A stretch of 64,000 nt of DNA from Bacteroidales bacterium (lineage in GTDB: Bacteria > Bacteroidota > Bacteroidia > Bacteroidales > F082). The stretch is from assembly GCA_024400305.1 (NCBI GenBank), contig JAKSMX010000007.1, forward strand, positions 1 through 64,000, read 5' to 3'. The translations under genes and the position numbers were made by a program. Below the pieces are notes generated by a model. That model was not told the origin of the DNA. It worked only from the letters and a program-made list of their open reading frames with translations, and did no database searches. Below, piece by piece: positions 18,475 to 28,390 of the stretch (its first letter is position 1; the number at the start of each line of letters is the position of its first letter).

Positions 18475-20240
18475 TTTACTGCATCGGACATAATATCATC
18501 TCACCTTTAGGAACGACAAGCGAAGAAAATTTCGAAGCAGTCTTGTCGGGGAAAACCGAACTGAAACAACATGAAAACCTGTTCGGTTTGCCGGAGACCT
18601 GTCATGTCTCGGTTTTCAGTAATGACTCCGTTTTCAAACAGAATGAGAACGATATTACATTCTTGGAAAATCTGATGATAAATTCAGTTGAAAAGGCAAA
18701 TGAAGCCGCCAAGTTGGATTTGTCATCTTCCGACACGATTTTCATTATTTCCACAACCAAAGGCAACGTTTCTTATCTCTCTGAAAATGAAGACAATAGG
18801 ATATTCCTATGGCATTCAGCGGAAAAGGTTTCAAAATATTTCGGAAACGCCAACGAGCCTTTGGTGATTTCAAACGCGTGTATTTCCGGAGCGGCTGCCC
18901 AAGTTGAAGCACTCCGACTCCTCGACGGGAAACACTTCAAAAACGCTGTCGTTGTTGGCGGAGACGTGCTTTCAAAATTCATCATTTCAGGTTTTCAGAG
19001 TTTCAAGGCATTGTCGCCTGAAAGATGCAAACCTTTTGACAGAGACAGACGCGGCCTAAACCTCGGCGAGGCGGTCGCCACAATAATCTACACAAACGAG
19101 CCAAAAGAAAACGCCGATTTCGCTCTTGAAAGCGGCGCAATAAGAAATGACGCACGACATATTTCGGCACCGTCGATAGAAGCTGAAGGACTCTTCAATA
19201 CATTGAAAGAAGTCCTGAAAAATATTGACATTCAAGACATTGCATTTGTAAATGCGCATGGGACGGCCACAATTTACAACGACGAAATGGAAGCTCTCGC
19301 ACTAAACAGAATGTCGATGCAGCAAATTCCTGTCAATTCGTTAAAGGCGTTTTTCGGCCACACATTGGGTGCGGCTGGCATTTTGGAGACCATAATTTCA
19401 GCGATTGCATTGAATAAAGGCTTGATACTCAAAAGCGTAGGTTGCGACGAACCTGACTGCAAACACGAAATCCATCCCACTTCAGAAACGACATCTACGA
19501 AAAAGAGAGCTTTTATAAAGATGGTCAGCGGGTTCGGCGGAACAAACGCCGCACTTTTGCTGAAATTGCCGGATTTCACCAGAAACGAAATTGAAAATCC
19601 CAGTTTCACGGAAGGTTTCAAAGATGATTTGAAAATTACCGGAAGCGCAACATTTGACGGAAACAATTTATTTTTAAATGATAAAAACATTGAAATACAA
19701 CAACTTGGAGACAATATTTTAACAAACATATACAAGACTGCCGGCATTTCATATCCGAAATTTTTCAAAATGGATAAGATGAGCAAGGCAGGTTTCTTGG
19801 TTTCAGAATTGATGTTTAGAACCGCCGGTATCGACTACGAAGAACCGAAAGAGGATTTTGCAATTGCGCTTTTCAACAGAAGCGCATCATCCGACGACGA
19901 CCTCACATATCTGCAAAGCATAAAAGACTTAACTGATTATTACCCAAGTCCTTCCGTGTTCGTTTACACGTTACCGAACATTGTGGCAGGCGAAATTGCA
20001 ATACGAAATAAAATCAAGGGAGAAAGCTCGTTTTACGTCAGCGAACATCTTTCCGCAAAGGAAATCATCCGACAAGTTAATGTGATAATGCAAACAAAAT
20101 CAGTGAATTATGTTCTTTGCGGATGGGTTGAATGCCTTAAAGAAAACTTTGACATCAGAATGATGCTTGTAAAAAAAGAAAATGACGATAACAAATTGAT
20201 ATTCAACGAAGAAAACATAAACAAAAAATGGAGAATTTAA
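18471..20240 (+). CDS. ketosynthase fused to a CLF-like (Ketoacyl-synt_2) domain
   Basis: A 589-residue two-part protein. Residues 1-370 are a ketosynthase with a full triad: Cys137 (SNACISGAAA), His263 (NAHGTATIYND) and His297 (AFFGHTLGAAG), ending in VSGFGGTNAA. Residues about 425-560 resemble the short Ketoacyl-synt_2 domain found in aryl-polyene and flexirubin clusters: KMDKMSKAGFLVSELM, FNRSASSDDDLTYLQSI, and VFVYTLPNIVAGEIAIRN. In gammaproteobacterial APE clusters the KS and CLF are separate chains forming a heterodimer, so a fusion would fix the ratio. The C-terminal domain lacks an obvious active-site Cys. Confidence 0.85.
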   Translation: MIYCIGHNIISPLGTTSEENFEAVLSGKTELKQHENLFGLPETCHVSVFSNDSVFKQNENDITFLENLMINSVEKANEAAKLDLSSSDTIFIISTTKGNVSYLSENEDNRIFLWHSAEKVSKYFGNANEPLVISNACISGAAAQVEALRLLDGKHFKNAVVVGGDVLSKFIISGFQSFKALSPERCKPFDRDRRGLNLGEAVATIIYTNEPKENADFALESGAIRNDARHISAPSIEAEGLFNTLKEVLKNIDIQDIAFVNAHGTATIYNDEMEALALNRMSMQQIPVNSLKAFFGHTLGAAGILETIISAIALNKGLILKSVGCDEPDCKHEIHPTSETTSTKKRAFIKMVSGFGGTNAALLLKLPDFTRNEIENPSFTEGFKDDLKITGSATFDGNNLFLNDKNIEIQQLGDNILTNIYKTAGISYPKFFKMDKMSKAGFLVSELMFRTAGIDYEEPKEDFAIALFNRSASSDDDLTYLQSIKDLTDYYPSPSVFVYTLPNIVAGEIAIRNKIKGESSFYVSEHLSAKEIIRQVNVIMQTKSVNYVLCGWVECLKENFDIRMMLVKKENDDNKLIFNEENINKKWRI

Positions 20241-20485
20241 TCGCAGAACTGAAAGATGAAATCATCATGGTTTTGAATCTTGAGGAAATAACACCGGCTG
20301 ACATTGATGACAACGCGCCGCTTTTTGGTGACGGCCTCGGCTTGGATTCCATTGATGCTCTTGAACTTATAGTTTTGATGGAGAAAAATTACGGCATAAA
20401 GCTGCAAGACCCGAAGCAAGGAAAGGAAGTCTTCAAGTCGGTTGCTGTGATGGCCGAATACATTTCAAAAAACAGGACAAAATAA
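20228..20485 (+). CDS. acyl carrier protein 3 of the aryl-polyene cluster
   Basis: An 85-residue ACP with the phosphopantetheine serine in GLDSIDALEL (Ser41). It overlaps the end of the preceding ketosynthase by 13 bases and abuts the next ketosynthase (stop at 20485, start at 20486). It therefore sits between two KS-CLF fusions and probably serves both. Confidence 0.93.
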   Translation: MENLIAELKDEIIMVLNLEEITPADIDDNAPLFGDGLGLDSIDALELIVLMEKNYGIKLQDPKQGKEVFKSVAVMAEYISKNRTK

Positions 20486-22675
20486 ATGTCGGACATCTAT
20501 ATCACCGGATGCGGCATCATTTCGGCCTTGGGCTACGGCAAGGAGGTGACAATGAATGCCTTGCGGCAACACAGAAGTGCTGTCGGAAGGATTCGTTTTC
20601 TCCAAACCGAACACACAGAACTTCCAGTTGGAGAAGTTCCTTTCAGCAACGATGAAATGAGACAAGCCCTTGGCATTCAAGAAAATACCGTTATGACACG
20701 CACAGCATTGATAGGTCGTATGGCACTGAAGGAAGCCTTGGACGAAGCCAATTTGGATCCATCAGGACAGAGAACCGCATTCATCAACGGCACGACGGTC
20801 GGTGGTATGGACAGAACCGAATTATTTGAGAAAGACTTCGTAAAGACCCACGATTGCGGAACATGCTCCGAAATGATTGCGGAACAAAGTGGCGGATTTT
20901 GCTTCGTTACAACGATGTCAACCGCCTGCAGTTCAGCGGCAAACGCAATTTTACTCGGCAAGGAACTGATCGAAACCGGCCGCATTGACGTTGCCGTTGT
21001 CGGCGGTGCCGAATGTATCACCAAATTCCATCTCAACGGATTCAACACCTTAATGATTTTAGACAAGGATGTCTGCCGTCCTTTCGATAAAAAGCGAGCC
21101 GGGTTGAACCTCGGCGAAGGTGCCGGATACATTGTCCTGGAATCAGGAGAATCAGTTAAAAAACGCAATATCAAGCCATTAGCGATTTTATCGGGAACGG
21201 CAAACAGATGCGACGCATTCCATCAGACAGCAACTTCGGCTGACGGTGAAGGTGCTTATCTGGCGATGACCGAGGCTTTGAAAAACGCGAATCTCAAGCC
21301 TTCCGACATCGACTACATAAACGCGCACGGGACCGGGACTGGTATCAACGACATGAGCGAAGGTCGCGCGATAACGAGGGTTTTCGGCGAAAACGTCCCG
21401 CCGACCGCATCAGTGAAAGCATATATCGGTCACACCACGAGTGCGGCCGGCGGCGTTGAAGCAGTGATCTCAATCCTCGCATTGAAACACAATTACATGC
21501 CTATCAGCTTGAATTTCAACGAGAAAGAAGACGATTTGGGTTTTGAGCCGCTTCATGAAGAAAAACCGCATAAAGAAATCCGGCATGTTATGTCTAACTC
21601 GTTCGGATTCGGTGGCAACGACACAGTGTGCATTTTCTCAAGATTCGACCAAAACGAAAATGACTTGCAAAACGTCAGTTCACATAATAAGTTTCCGATA
21701 AAGATCACCTGCGCAGCACATATTTCCGCCCAGAAACCATTGTCGGATGAGTGGTTTGACAACCCGGTTCATTATGAAAACGAAACGCTAATAAAATCAC
21801 AAGACGCTGATTACAAGCAGTTTATCAATACAATGGCGGCAAGAAGGATGGGATCCGTCTTAAAACGCGCCATCGCCACTTCAAAAACCGCCATGGAAAA
21901 ATCTGGGATTGCCACTCCTGACGCAATAATCACCGCGACAGGCTGGGGCTGCCTCGAAAACACCGAGAAATTCCTGAACTCAATGTTTGAGCAAGGCGAG
22001 ACGTGCCTCCAACCGACTTTCTTCATTAACTCGACTCACAACACAATCGGCTCGAACATCGCAATCCTCACCAAGAATCACAGTTACAACAACACTCACG
22101 TGCAGCAAGGAATCTCATTTGAAAGTGCGCTTCTCGATGCCGTCATTCAATTCGAGCGAGACAAAATCGGTTCGGCACTCGTCGGCGCATTCGATGAAAT
22201 GACACCTCAATGGCACAGATATTTGACCGGGTCGAGAAAAAGCGACGGAGGCGTTTTCGACGGCGAAACCGCTGTCTCTACAATCTTAAGCAGAAACGGA
22301 GACGTTGAACTTGTCGGAGTCGAAATTCTTCATCAACCTGATTTTCAACACATTGAAGATTCCTTAAAACGTCTTTGCGACAAGAAAAATTTAATAATCA
22401 ATGACATAGATTTAATTGTCACAGGTCGAAACAATTGCGCCGAAAACGATGTTATCTATGAAAAATTTGAAAACAGTTTTGGTTTTAAAAATAAAACCGC
22501 TACATATAAAAACATTTTCGGCGAGTCGCTCACTTCTTCGGCTTTCGGATTTTATTTCGCATTTGAATGTCTGAAAAAAGGCCACACACCGGAAAGTAAA
22601 AAAGCAAACAATATATTGATTTACAATCATTTTAACAACATTAGTCACACATTAATACTTTTATCAAAATGTTAA
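20486..22675 (+). CDS. ketosynthase fused to a full-length inactive ketosynthase-like (CLF) domain
   Basis: A 729-residue protein. Residues 1-390 are an active-looking ketosynthase: Cys148 (TMSTACSSAAN), His281 (NAHGTGTGIND), His316 (AYIGHTTSAAG) and FGFGGND. Residues about 403-729 look like a second thiolase-fold domain, with RRMGSVLKRAIATSKTAM and FINSTHNTIGSNIA in the place where the active Cys would lie; no Cys is present there. This fits a chain-length factor. It is the larger of two KS-CLF fusions in the cluster and overlaps the next gene by seven bases. Confidence 0.85.
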   Translation: MSDIYITGCGIISALGYGKEVTMNALRQHRSAVGRIRFLQTEHTELPVGEVPFSNDEMRQALGIQENTVMTRTALIGRMALKEALDEANLDPSGQRTAFINGTTVGGMDRTELFEKDFVKTHDCGTCSEMIAEQSGGFCFVTTMSTACSSAANAILLGKELIETGRIDVAVVGGAECITKFHLNGFNTLMILDKDVCRPFDKKRAGLNLGEGAGYIVLESGESVKKRNIKPLAILSGTANRCDAFHQTATSADGEGAYLAMTEALKNANLKPSDIDYINAHGTGTGINDMSEGRAITRVFGENVPPTASVKAYIGHTTSAAGGVEAVISILALKHNYMPISLNFNEKEDDLGFEPLHEEKPHKEIRHVMSNSFGFGGNDTVCIFSRFDQNENDLQNVSSHNKFPIKITCAAHISAQKPLSDEWFDNPVHYENETLIKSQDADYKQFINTMAARRMGSVLKRAIATSKTAMEKSGIATPDAIITATGWGCLENTEKFLNSMFEQGETCLQPTFFINSTHNTIGSNIAILTKNHSYNNTHVQQGISFESALLDAVIQFERDKIGSALVGAFDEMTPQWHRYLTGSRKSDGGVFDGETAVSTILSRNGDVELVGVEILHQPDFQHIEDSLKRLCDKKNLIINDIDLIVTGRNNCAENDVIYEKFENSFGFKNKTATYKNIFGESLTSSAFGFYFAFECLKKGHTPESKKANNILIYNHFNNISHTLILLSKC

Positions 22676-23022
22676 GATTGATTATAATTGCAGTTTTGCA
22701 AAGTTTCTTTTTGGCAGGCGGACAAGTCTTCCTGAAACTTTCAATGGAAAGTCTCGGAGCATTCTCTTGGACGTGGGAATGGTTTAAGAAAGCATTGATT
22801 AACTGGCAGTTAGCTTGCTGCGGGGTCAGTTTCGTTTTCGCAGTTCTACTTTATTTCAACATGCTGAAAAACTACGATTTTTCGCTCGCCTACCCTATCA
22901 CAAGCATCAGTTACATCTTCGGAATGGCCGCCGCACTTCTTATTTTCCACGAAACCATTCCGCTGACAAGGTGGATCGGCGTGATTTTAATAGTTATCGG
23001 GGTCGTATTTTTAGTTAAATAA
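22669..23022 (+). CDS. four-TM EmrE/SMR-like membrane protein
   Basis: A 117-residue protein with four predicted membrane helices and the small multidrug resistance/ArnF-like pattern (LAYPITSISYIFGMAAALLIFHETIPLTRWIGVILIVIGV). It lacks a clear early membrane-embedded glutamate like Glu14 of EmrE, so it may move a lipid-linked substrate rather than cationic drugs. It is embedded in the polyene operon between ketosynthase and carrier genes, which suggests a role in flipping or exporting the product. This is inference from context. Confidence 0.75.
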   Translation: MLRLIIIAVLQSFFLAGGQVFLKLSMESLGAFSWTWEWFKKALINWQLACCGVSFVFAVLLYFNMLKNYDFSLAYPITSISYIFGMAAALLIFHETIPLTRWIGVILIVIGVVFLVK

Positions 23023-23024
23023 TT

Positions 23025-23666
23025 ATGAAAAAAATTCTTACATTTATTTCAATAGTTTTCTTCACGACAGCAAATGTTTTTGCTCAAAATGATGACTTTA
23101 TCGGCAGATACAAGGAGATTACAGATACAATTGTAATAAACAAATTAAAATCCGAAATATCAGAAACATTCAAAAAAATCGGAAGCATTGAATGTAACTA
23201 CTTGATGAAGAAAGAGATACCGATGCTATACAAATTTCCCGACACAAAAGGGAAAATGAGATACAAAAAATCAGAACCATCTGAATTGTATTGGTCGAGC
23301 GATTCGCCACAAAAATCAAATTTCACATTGAAAAATGATAGTATTGAATTTGTAAAACCAAATGAGTTCAAAAAAATGGCGGTTGACGAACACCCGATTT
23401 TCAGAGAAGTTTCACAAATCATAAAAAGCGGAGAAAAATACGGCTCATTTGTTGACGAATCAATGTTTTCTGTTCGTTTTGACAAATGCGAAGGAGATTT
23501 GTATGTTACTTTGTATCCTAAAAAAAGCAGAATGAAAAAAATTATTGACCACTTTTATCTAAAAATGGATTATGCAACAAAAGTTGTAAAACAGATAAAT
23601 GTCTATGACGCAAGCAAAACGGAGACAAGCATCATTTTATCTGACGTGAAAATAACAAATTTTTAA
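23025..23666 (+). CDS. LolA-like outer-membrane lipoprotein carrier of the pigment cluster
   Basis: A 213-residue protein with a signal peptide (cleavage after residues VFAQ, about 20-21) and a beta-rich LolA/LppM-type profile, including KGKMRYKKSEPSELYW and LYPKKSRMKKIIDHFYLKMD. LolA-like genes accompany aryl-polyene and flexirubin clusters and are thought to carry the hydrophobic product across the periplasm. It starts two bases after the stop of the EmrE-like gene. Confidence 0.8.
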   Translation: MKKILTFISIVFFTTANVFAQNDDFIGRYKEITDTIVINKLKSEISETFKKIGSIECNYLMKKEIPMLYKFPDTKGKMRYKKSEPSELYWSSDSPQKSNFTLKNDSIEFVKPNEFKKMAVDEHPIFREVSQIIKSGEKYGSFVDESMFSVRFDKCEGDLYVTLYPKKSRMKKIIDHFYLKMDYATKVVKQINVYDASKTETSIILSDVKITNF

Positions 23667-23689
23667 TAATTATATAATTGATAATCAAC

Positions 23690-24049
23690 ATGTTCAACGA
23701 TTTATACAAAGTAATTGAGAATAAAGAGAACGGATATCTTGTCAGATTGGACAAGGAAAATCTGATCTTCAAGGTTCATTTTGAAGGAAGCCCTGTTTTG
23801 CCAGGCGCGTGCATGGTTGAGATTGCAAGAGGACTCATTGAATTGAAAATCAATGAGAAAGTAAAACTTTCAAACATCAAGAACCTCAGGTTTGTTGATG
23901 TTGTAGTTCCAACAGACAACGATGAGATTTTATTTTCATTCGGCACAAAAGTAACTGAAAATGAAACGGTTGAAGCGAAGTTTTTAGTTTCCGATGCAAA
24001 TGCAGAGAAGACCTTCGCCAAATTCACACTGATAGTTGAAAAAGCGTAA
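23690..24049 (+). CDS. FabZ-like hotdog 3-hydroxyacyl-ACP dehydratase
   Basis: A 119-residue hotdog protein. The motif FKVHFEGSPVLPGACMVEIARG contains the FabZ/FabA catalytic His (His30) and the acidic Glu44. It should remove water from 3-hydroxyacyl-ACP to form the trans double bond of the polyene. The start was taken at ATG 23690 (MFNDLYK) rather than an in-frame TTG at 23678. It is the second dehydratase of the cluster, more FabZ-like than the one at 17630. Confidence 0.86.
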   Translation: MFNDLYKVIENKENGYLVRLDKENLIFKVHFEGSPVLPGACMVEIARGLIELKINEKVKLSNIKNLRFVDVVVPTDNDEILFSFGTKVTENETVEAKFLVSDANAEKTFAKFTLIVEKA

Positions 24050-24055
24050 TCGTTT

Positions 24056-24787
24056 ATGAACAACGACACGTGCGTGATAATTCCGTGTTACAACAACGCA
24101 AAAACAGTCGGCGACGTTGTGAAATCGGTACTTGAATACACCGAGAACGTCATCGTTGTCTTTGACGGCTGCACGGATGGCTCACAAAAATGCGTTTCAA
24201 ATGTTCATATAATTGATTATCAACCAAATAAAGGTAAGGGAAAAGCTCTTGAAACCGCTTTTTCTTACGCAATCGAGCACGGCTTCAACTACGCCATAAC
24301 AATGGACGCCGACGGTCAGCATTACGCCGATGACCTGCCAAAATTTTTTGAAGCCATTGAAAATCAAAAAGGTGCGATGATTATGGGTTGCCGACAGATG
24401 AAACAAGACAACAAACCGACCGCAAACACTTTTGCAAATAAATTCTCCAATTTCTGGTTTGCGATTCAGACTGGCAGAAAAATTTCGGACACACAGACCG
24501 GTTTCCGAGCCTATCCGCTTTACAGAATGGGCAGAATGCGTTTGTTTTCAAGCCGTTACGAAGGCGAACTTGAATTCATCATACGCATCGCATGGAAAAA
24601 CATCAGATTTTACAGCATACCGATTGACGTTTATTATCCGCCTGCAAATGAACGCGTTACGCATTTCAGGAAAGGCATTGACTTTACAAGAATTTCTATC
24701 TTGAATGCTATAATGTGTTTTGTTTCAATATTTTACGGTTATCCATCAAGATTTTTTCATTATGTTTTTGACAAGAAAGAGAAATGA
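24056..24787 (+). CDS. family 2 glycosyltransferase (polyprenyl-phosphate mannosyltransferase-like)
   Basis: A 243-residue GT2 enzyme with the nucleotide-sugar fold. N-terminal IIPCYNNAKTVGDVV, VVFDGCTDGS and the metal-binding TMDADGQHYADDLPKF (about residues 83-90) are visible; DTQTGFRAYP and YEGELEFII follow. It should glycosylate either the polyene head group or a lipid carrier. The start overlaps no gene (six-base gap), while its end overlaps the exporter gene by four bases (ATGA). Confidence 0.88.
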   Translation: MNNDTCVIIPCYNNAKTVGDVVKSVLEYTENVIVVFDGCTDGSQKCVSNVHIIDYQPNKGKGKALETAFSYAIEHGFNYAITMDADGQHYADDLPKFFEAIENQKGAMIMGCRQMKQDNKPTANTFANKFSNFWFAIQTGRKISDTQTGFRAYPLYRMGRMRLFSSRYEGELEFIIRIAWKNIRFYSIPIDVYYPPANERVTHFRKGIDFTRISILNAIMCFVSIFYGYPSRFFHYVFDKKEK

Positions 24788-27700
24788 CCAACTTCTTTTT
24801 AAAAATATATGATTTTTTTAAGAGTAGAAAAAAGATTCTATTTGTTGTAACTATTTTAGTTACAACGACTTGCATTTTACTTTCCACAAAAACAAAGTTC
24901 AGTGAAGACATTTCCGGTTTCCTTCCTGAAGACGGACAGAACGAACAGATAAATTACGCATACCAGCATATCGGCGCAACAAATACAATTATTGTTTACT
25001 TCACCGGCGATGACGAGCAAGATTGCACGGATGCCATTGAATATTTTGTCAACAGATTGGATGACAATGGGATAAAAGACTTTTCAAAGAAAATCACATA
25101 CAAAATTGACGAGTCAGCGATAATTGACAAAATGGAATTCGTAGCGAAAAATCTTCCATATTTTTTAGATGAAAGCGATTATGGAAGAATTGACACTCTG
25201 ATTCGTAAAGACAATATTATCAAGCAGTTAGAAAACGACAGAAACATGCTTGGCGGTTTTATCGGGAGCTTCATGCTGCCAGTAATAGTAAACGACCCAC
25301 TGTTTTTATCTGGAGAACTTCTGAAAAATCTTGAGAATTTCAAGATGAATGACAAATTTGAGGTCATTGATGATTACATTTTCACCAAGGACGGGAAAGA
25401 AGCGATTGTGAATATTGAGTCGAAGTTTCCGTTAAGCGAAACCGCCAACAACAAGAAGCTCATCAAAATCATTGACAAAACGGCGGAAGAAACGATGCAT
25501 GAGATTGAAAATGTGAAAGTTACGCCATTCGGAGCCGCTTACATTTCCGTCAACAACGCCGAACAAATCAAGAAAGACAGCGTTCTGACGATCGCAATCG
25601 CATTGATTCTGATTGTCTTGACATTAGCATTTTCATTCCGTTCATTCAAAATCATGATGACGCTTCCCGCAGCCCTGGCTTTCGGGATGGCATTTGCATT
25701 CGGCATTATATCACTGATTTTCAACGAAGTGTCAATTATCGCCATCGGAATTTCCTCGATAATCATTGGAATAGCCGCCAATTATCCTTTGCATTTGCTC
25801 GATCACAAATATCACGGTTTCGGAACTCGCCAAACGTTAAATGACATCGTCAACCCATTGACTATCGGCAATATAACAACAGTCGGAGCTTTTTTAAGCC
25901 TTCTTTTCATCAGCTCGTCGGCCATGAAAAACCTTGGATTGTTTGCCGCCACGCTTCTTGTCGGAACCATTTTATTTGTTTTGATTGTGATGCCGCACCT
26001 GATTCCTGAGAAATCAAAATACTATTCAAGAGAACCAAAACGTATTTTCAAGTATTTCAGCGACTTACGATTAGAAAACAGCAAAATCGCAATTGGAATA
26101 ATCTGCATTCTGACAATAATTTTCATGTTTCTCGACAAAGCCGGTTTTGACGCCGACATGAGTAAAATCAATTACATGACGGACAAACATCGTGCCATGA
26201 TGAATAAACTCATCAACGACACAGAAGACAATGACAAATCACTTTTTATTGTCGCAGAAGGCAGAAACACAAACGAGGCTTTAAAGAATTACGAATCAAT
26301 ACACATTGATTTACATGACTTTGCAAACAGCAATGATTCCGTCAGACTCACTTCTATCGGGAACTACGTCCCTTCAAAAGAAAAACAGGCCGAGCGAATC
26401 GCATTATGGAAACGATATTGGGCTGACAAAGATATTTTTCCGATTATTGAAGAGGAATCTGTAAAACTCGGATTCAGGGAAGGCAGTTTCAGCGAGTTTT
26501 CAAAAATGCTATCAACTGATTATCAAGTACATGACATAGAATATTTTGCTCCGTTGGCAAAAGATTTGGCGGAAAATTATATAATTGACGGCGACAAACG
26601 CGCAATGGTTTTTTCAGTTCTGCATATTAAGCCGGACCAGTTTGACGACATTTACTGCAAAATGAAAAATGAAAAATGTTTTAACAACGATAACGTTTTC
26701 GTTTTCAATCAGGAATCGATACTTTCAAAAATAATAAGTTCGCTTTCCGACGATTTCAATTTCGTGTTGTTTGCCTGCAGCATAATCGTTTTTGTCTTCC
26801 TTTTCATCTCATTTGGCCGGATTGAGCTTACATTAATTTCGTTTTTACCACTTGCCATCGGCTGGATTTGGATTCTTGCCATCATGCAAATATTTGACAT
26901 TCAATTCAATATCATCAACATTATTTTGGCGACATTCATTTTCGGAATGGGTGACGACTATACGATTTTCATCACGGAAGGCTGCATTTATGAACACCGT
27001 TTCGGAAGGAAAATGCTTTCGACCTACAAAAACACCATCGCGCTTTCGGCATTCATCATGTTTATCGGAATCGGAGTGCTTGTCCTTGCGAAACATCCGG
27101 CAATGAAAGCCCTTGGCGAAGTCGTAATCATCGGAATGTTCACTGTCGTTCTGATGGCATACATCATACCGCCTTTCATTTTCAAAATTCTGACGACAAG
27201 AAAAGGCAAGCCAAGACGCAACCCTGTCACAATCAAGAATTTATCATCATCAATTATAGGAGGATTCTTCCTTCTCATTGGAATTATTTATTTGGATATT
27301 CTCGGATTTTTCCTTCTGACGATAGGTGGCAAGACAGACCGTCACGAGCTGTTTTACCATAAAAACATCAAGGTGCTGTTGAATGCGCTGTTTAAAATCA
27401 TCCCTACGACAAAGACCGTCACAGTCAACGAGTCAGGAGAAGAGAACCCGTTTGCGAAACCTTCAATCATCATCTGCAATCACCAGTCTATGCAGGACCT
27501 CGCTTTGTGCGGACTGAATGAGAAAATAATCGCCTTGACCAATCATTGGGTTTGGCACAGTCCATTTTATGGCCGGCTAATCAGATACGCCAATTATTTT
27601 CCAACCGAAAATTTCGACAAAAAGAACATTGAACTTTACAAATCAATGATTGACAAAGGATATTCAATTCTTGTTTTTCCGGAAGGAAGCCGTTCGGAAG

Positions 27701-28293
27701 ATTGCAGAATACGACGTTTTCACAAAGGTGCGTTTTATTTGGCACAAGAATTAGGCGTTGATATTCAACCAATTATCGTGCACGGCTTTGGATATACGAT
27801 TCCAAAAAATCAGTACATCATTAAAAAAGGTGTCAATCACATTCATATTTTAAAGAAGATTCCAACAAAAGGCATTGATTATCACGATGTTTGTTCATCA
27901 ACACACCATTTTTACATCGAAAAATACAATGAACTTCGTGAAAAATACGAAACCGCCGATTATTATGCCGATGAGGTTTTGAACAATTATCTTTATAAAG
28001 GCATGGAAATTGAGAAACAAGTACGCAACTCATTGAAAAACAACAAAAACTTCAACGACTTGGTTTCAATGATTCCAGAAAGCGGAACAATTTTGATGAA
28101 AAACTGTGGCATCGGCCAGGCGACCTTACTTTGTGCATTGGTAAGGAAAAACACTGAAATATTCGCTTTAATTGAAAATGAAAACGATTTCCTGACTGCC
28201 GTCAACTGTGCGTCAATACCAGATAACCTTCATTATATCAAAGAGTTACAAAACACAAAATTTGAATTTACAATCAATTGCGATTTGAAATAG
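24784..28293 (+). CDS. MMPL exporter fused to a PlsC acyltransferase and a short methyltransferase-like tail
   Basis: A 1169-residue protein in three parts. Residues about 1-830 form an RND/MMPL transporter: one N-terminal helix, a periplasmic loop, and two helix bundles, with DADMSKINYMTDKHR marking the second half and GMGDDYTIF a conserved TM motif. Residues about 870-1050 are an acyltransferase with CNHQSMQDL (HX4D) and FPEGSRS. Residues about 1095-1160 (GTILMKNCGIGQATLL...) resemble the first part of a SAM-methyltransferase fold but are too short and lack a clean GxGxG. In Bacteroidetes a transporter-acyltransferase-methyltransferase trifunctional protein is known in flexirubin/APE clusters. 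It should export or flip the lipidated polyene. Confidence 0.86.
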   Translation: MTNFFLKIYDFFKSRKKILFVVTILVTTTCILLSTKTKFSEDISGFLPEDGQNEQINYAYQHIGATNTIIVYFTGDDEQDCTDAIEYFVNRLDDNGIKDFSKKITYKIDESAIIDKMEFVAKNLPYFLDESDYGRIDTLIRKDNIIKQLENDRNMLGGFIGSFMLPVIVNDPLFLSGELLKNLENFKMNDKFEVIDDYIFTKDGKEAIVNIESKFPLSETANNKKLIKIIDKTAEETMHEIENVKVTPFGAAYISVNNAEQIKKDSVLTIAIALILIVLTLAFSFRSFKIMMTLPAALAFGMAFAFGIISLIFNEVSIIAIGISSIIIGIAANYPLHLLDHKYHGFGTRQTLNDIVNPLTIGNITTVGAFLSLLFISSSAMKNLGLFAATLLVGTILFVLIVMPHLIPEKSKYYSREPKRIFKYFSDLRLENSKIAIGIICILTIIFMFLDKAGFDADMSKINYMTDKHRAMMNKLINDTEDNDKSLFIVAEGRNTNEALKNYESIHIDLHDFANSNDSVRLTSIGNYVPSKEKQAERIALWKRYWADKDIFPIIEEESVKLGFREGSFSEFSKMLSTDYQVHDIEYFAPLAKDLAENYIIDGDKRAMVFSVLHIKPDQFDDIYCKMKNEKCFNNDNVFVFNQESILSKIISSLSDDFNFVLFACSIIVFVFLFISFGRIELTLISFLPLAIGWIWILAIMQIFDIQFNIINIILATFIFGMGDDYTIFITEGCIYEHRFGRKMLSTYKNTIALSAFIMFIGIGVLVLAKHPAMKALGEVVIIGMFTVVLMAYIIPPFIFKILTTRKGKPRRNPVTIKNLSSSIIGGFFLLIGIIYLDILGFFLLTIGGKTDRHELFYHKNIKVLLNALFKIIPTTKTVTVNESGEENPFAKPSIIICNHQSMQDLALCGLNEKIIALTNHWVWHSPFYGRLIRYANYFPTENFDKKNIELYKSMIDKGYSILVFPEGSRSEDCRIRRFHKGAFYLAQELGVDIQPIIVHGFGYTIPKNQYIIKKGVNHIHILKKIPTKGIDYHDVCSSTHHFYIEKYNELREKYETADYYADEVLNNYLYKGMEIEKQVRNSLKNNKNFNDLVSMIPESGTILMKNCGIGQATLLCALVRKNTEIFALIENENDFLTAVNCASIPDNLHYIKELQNTKFEFTINCDLK

Positions 28294-28325
28294 ACTTCTG
28301 TTGCGGTAATTCAAAATAATTTTGT

Positions 28326-28333
28326 ATTTTTGC
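28326..28333 (+). promoter_or_regulatory. -7 box for ligase unit (TATTTTTG)
   Basis: TATTTTTG with a TTG at 28301-28303, in the 97-base gap between the exporter gene and the ligase ATG at 28391. A TAATTTTG directly upstream (28318-28325) could serve instead. Confidence 0.55.
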
Positions 28334-28390
28334 ACACATTGAATATTGAAAATATTTCATAAAGCAATGAATATCAAGAAAATTTGAGAA

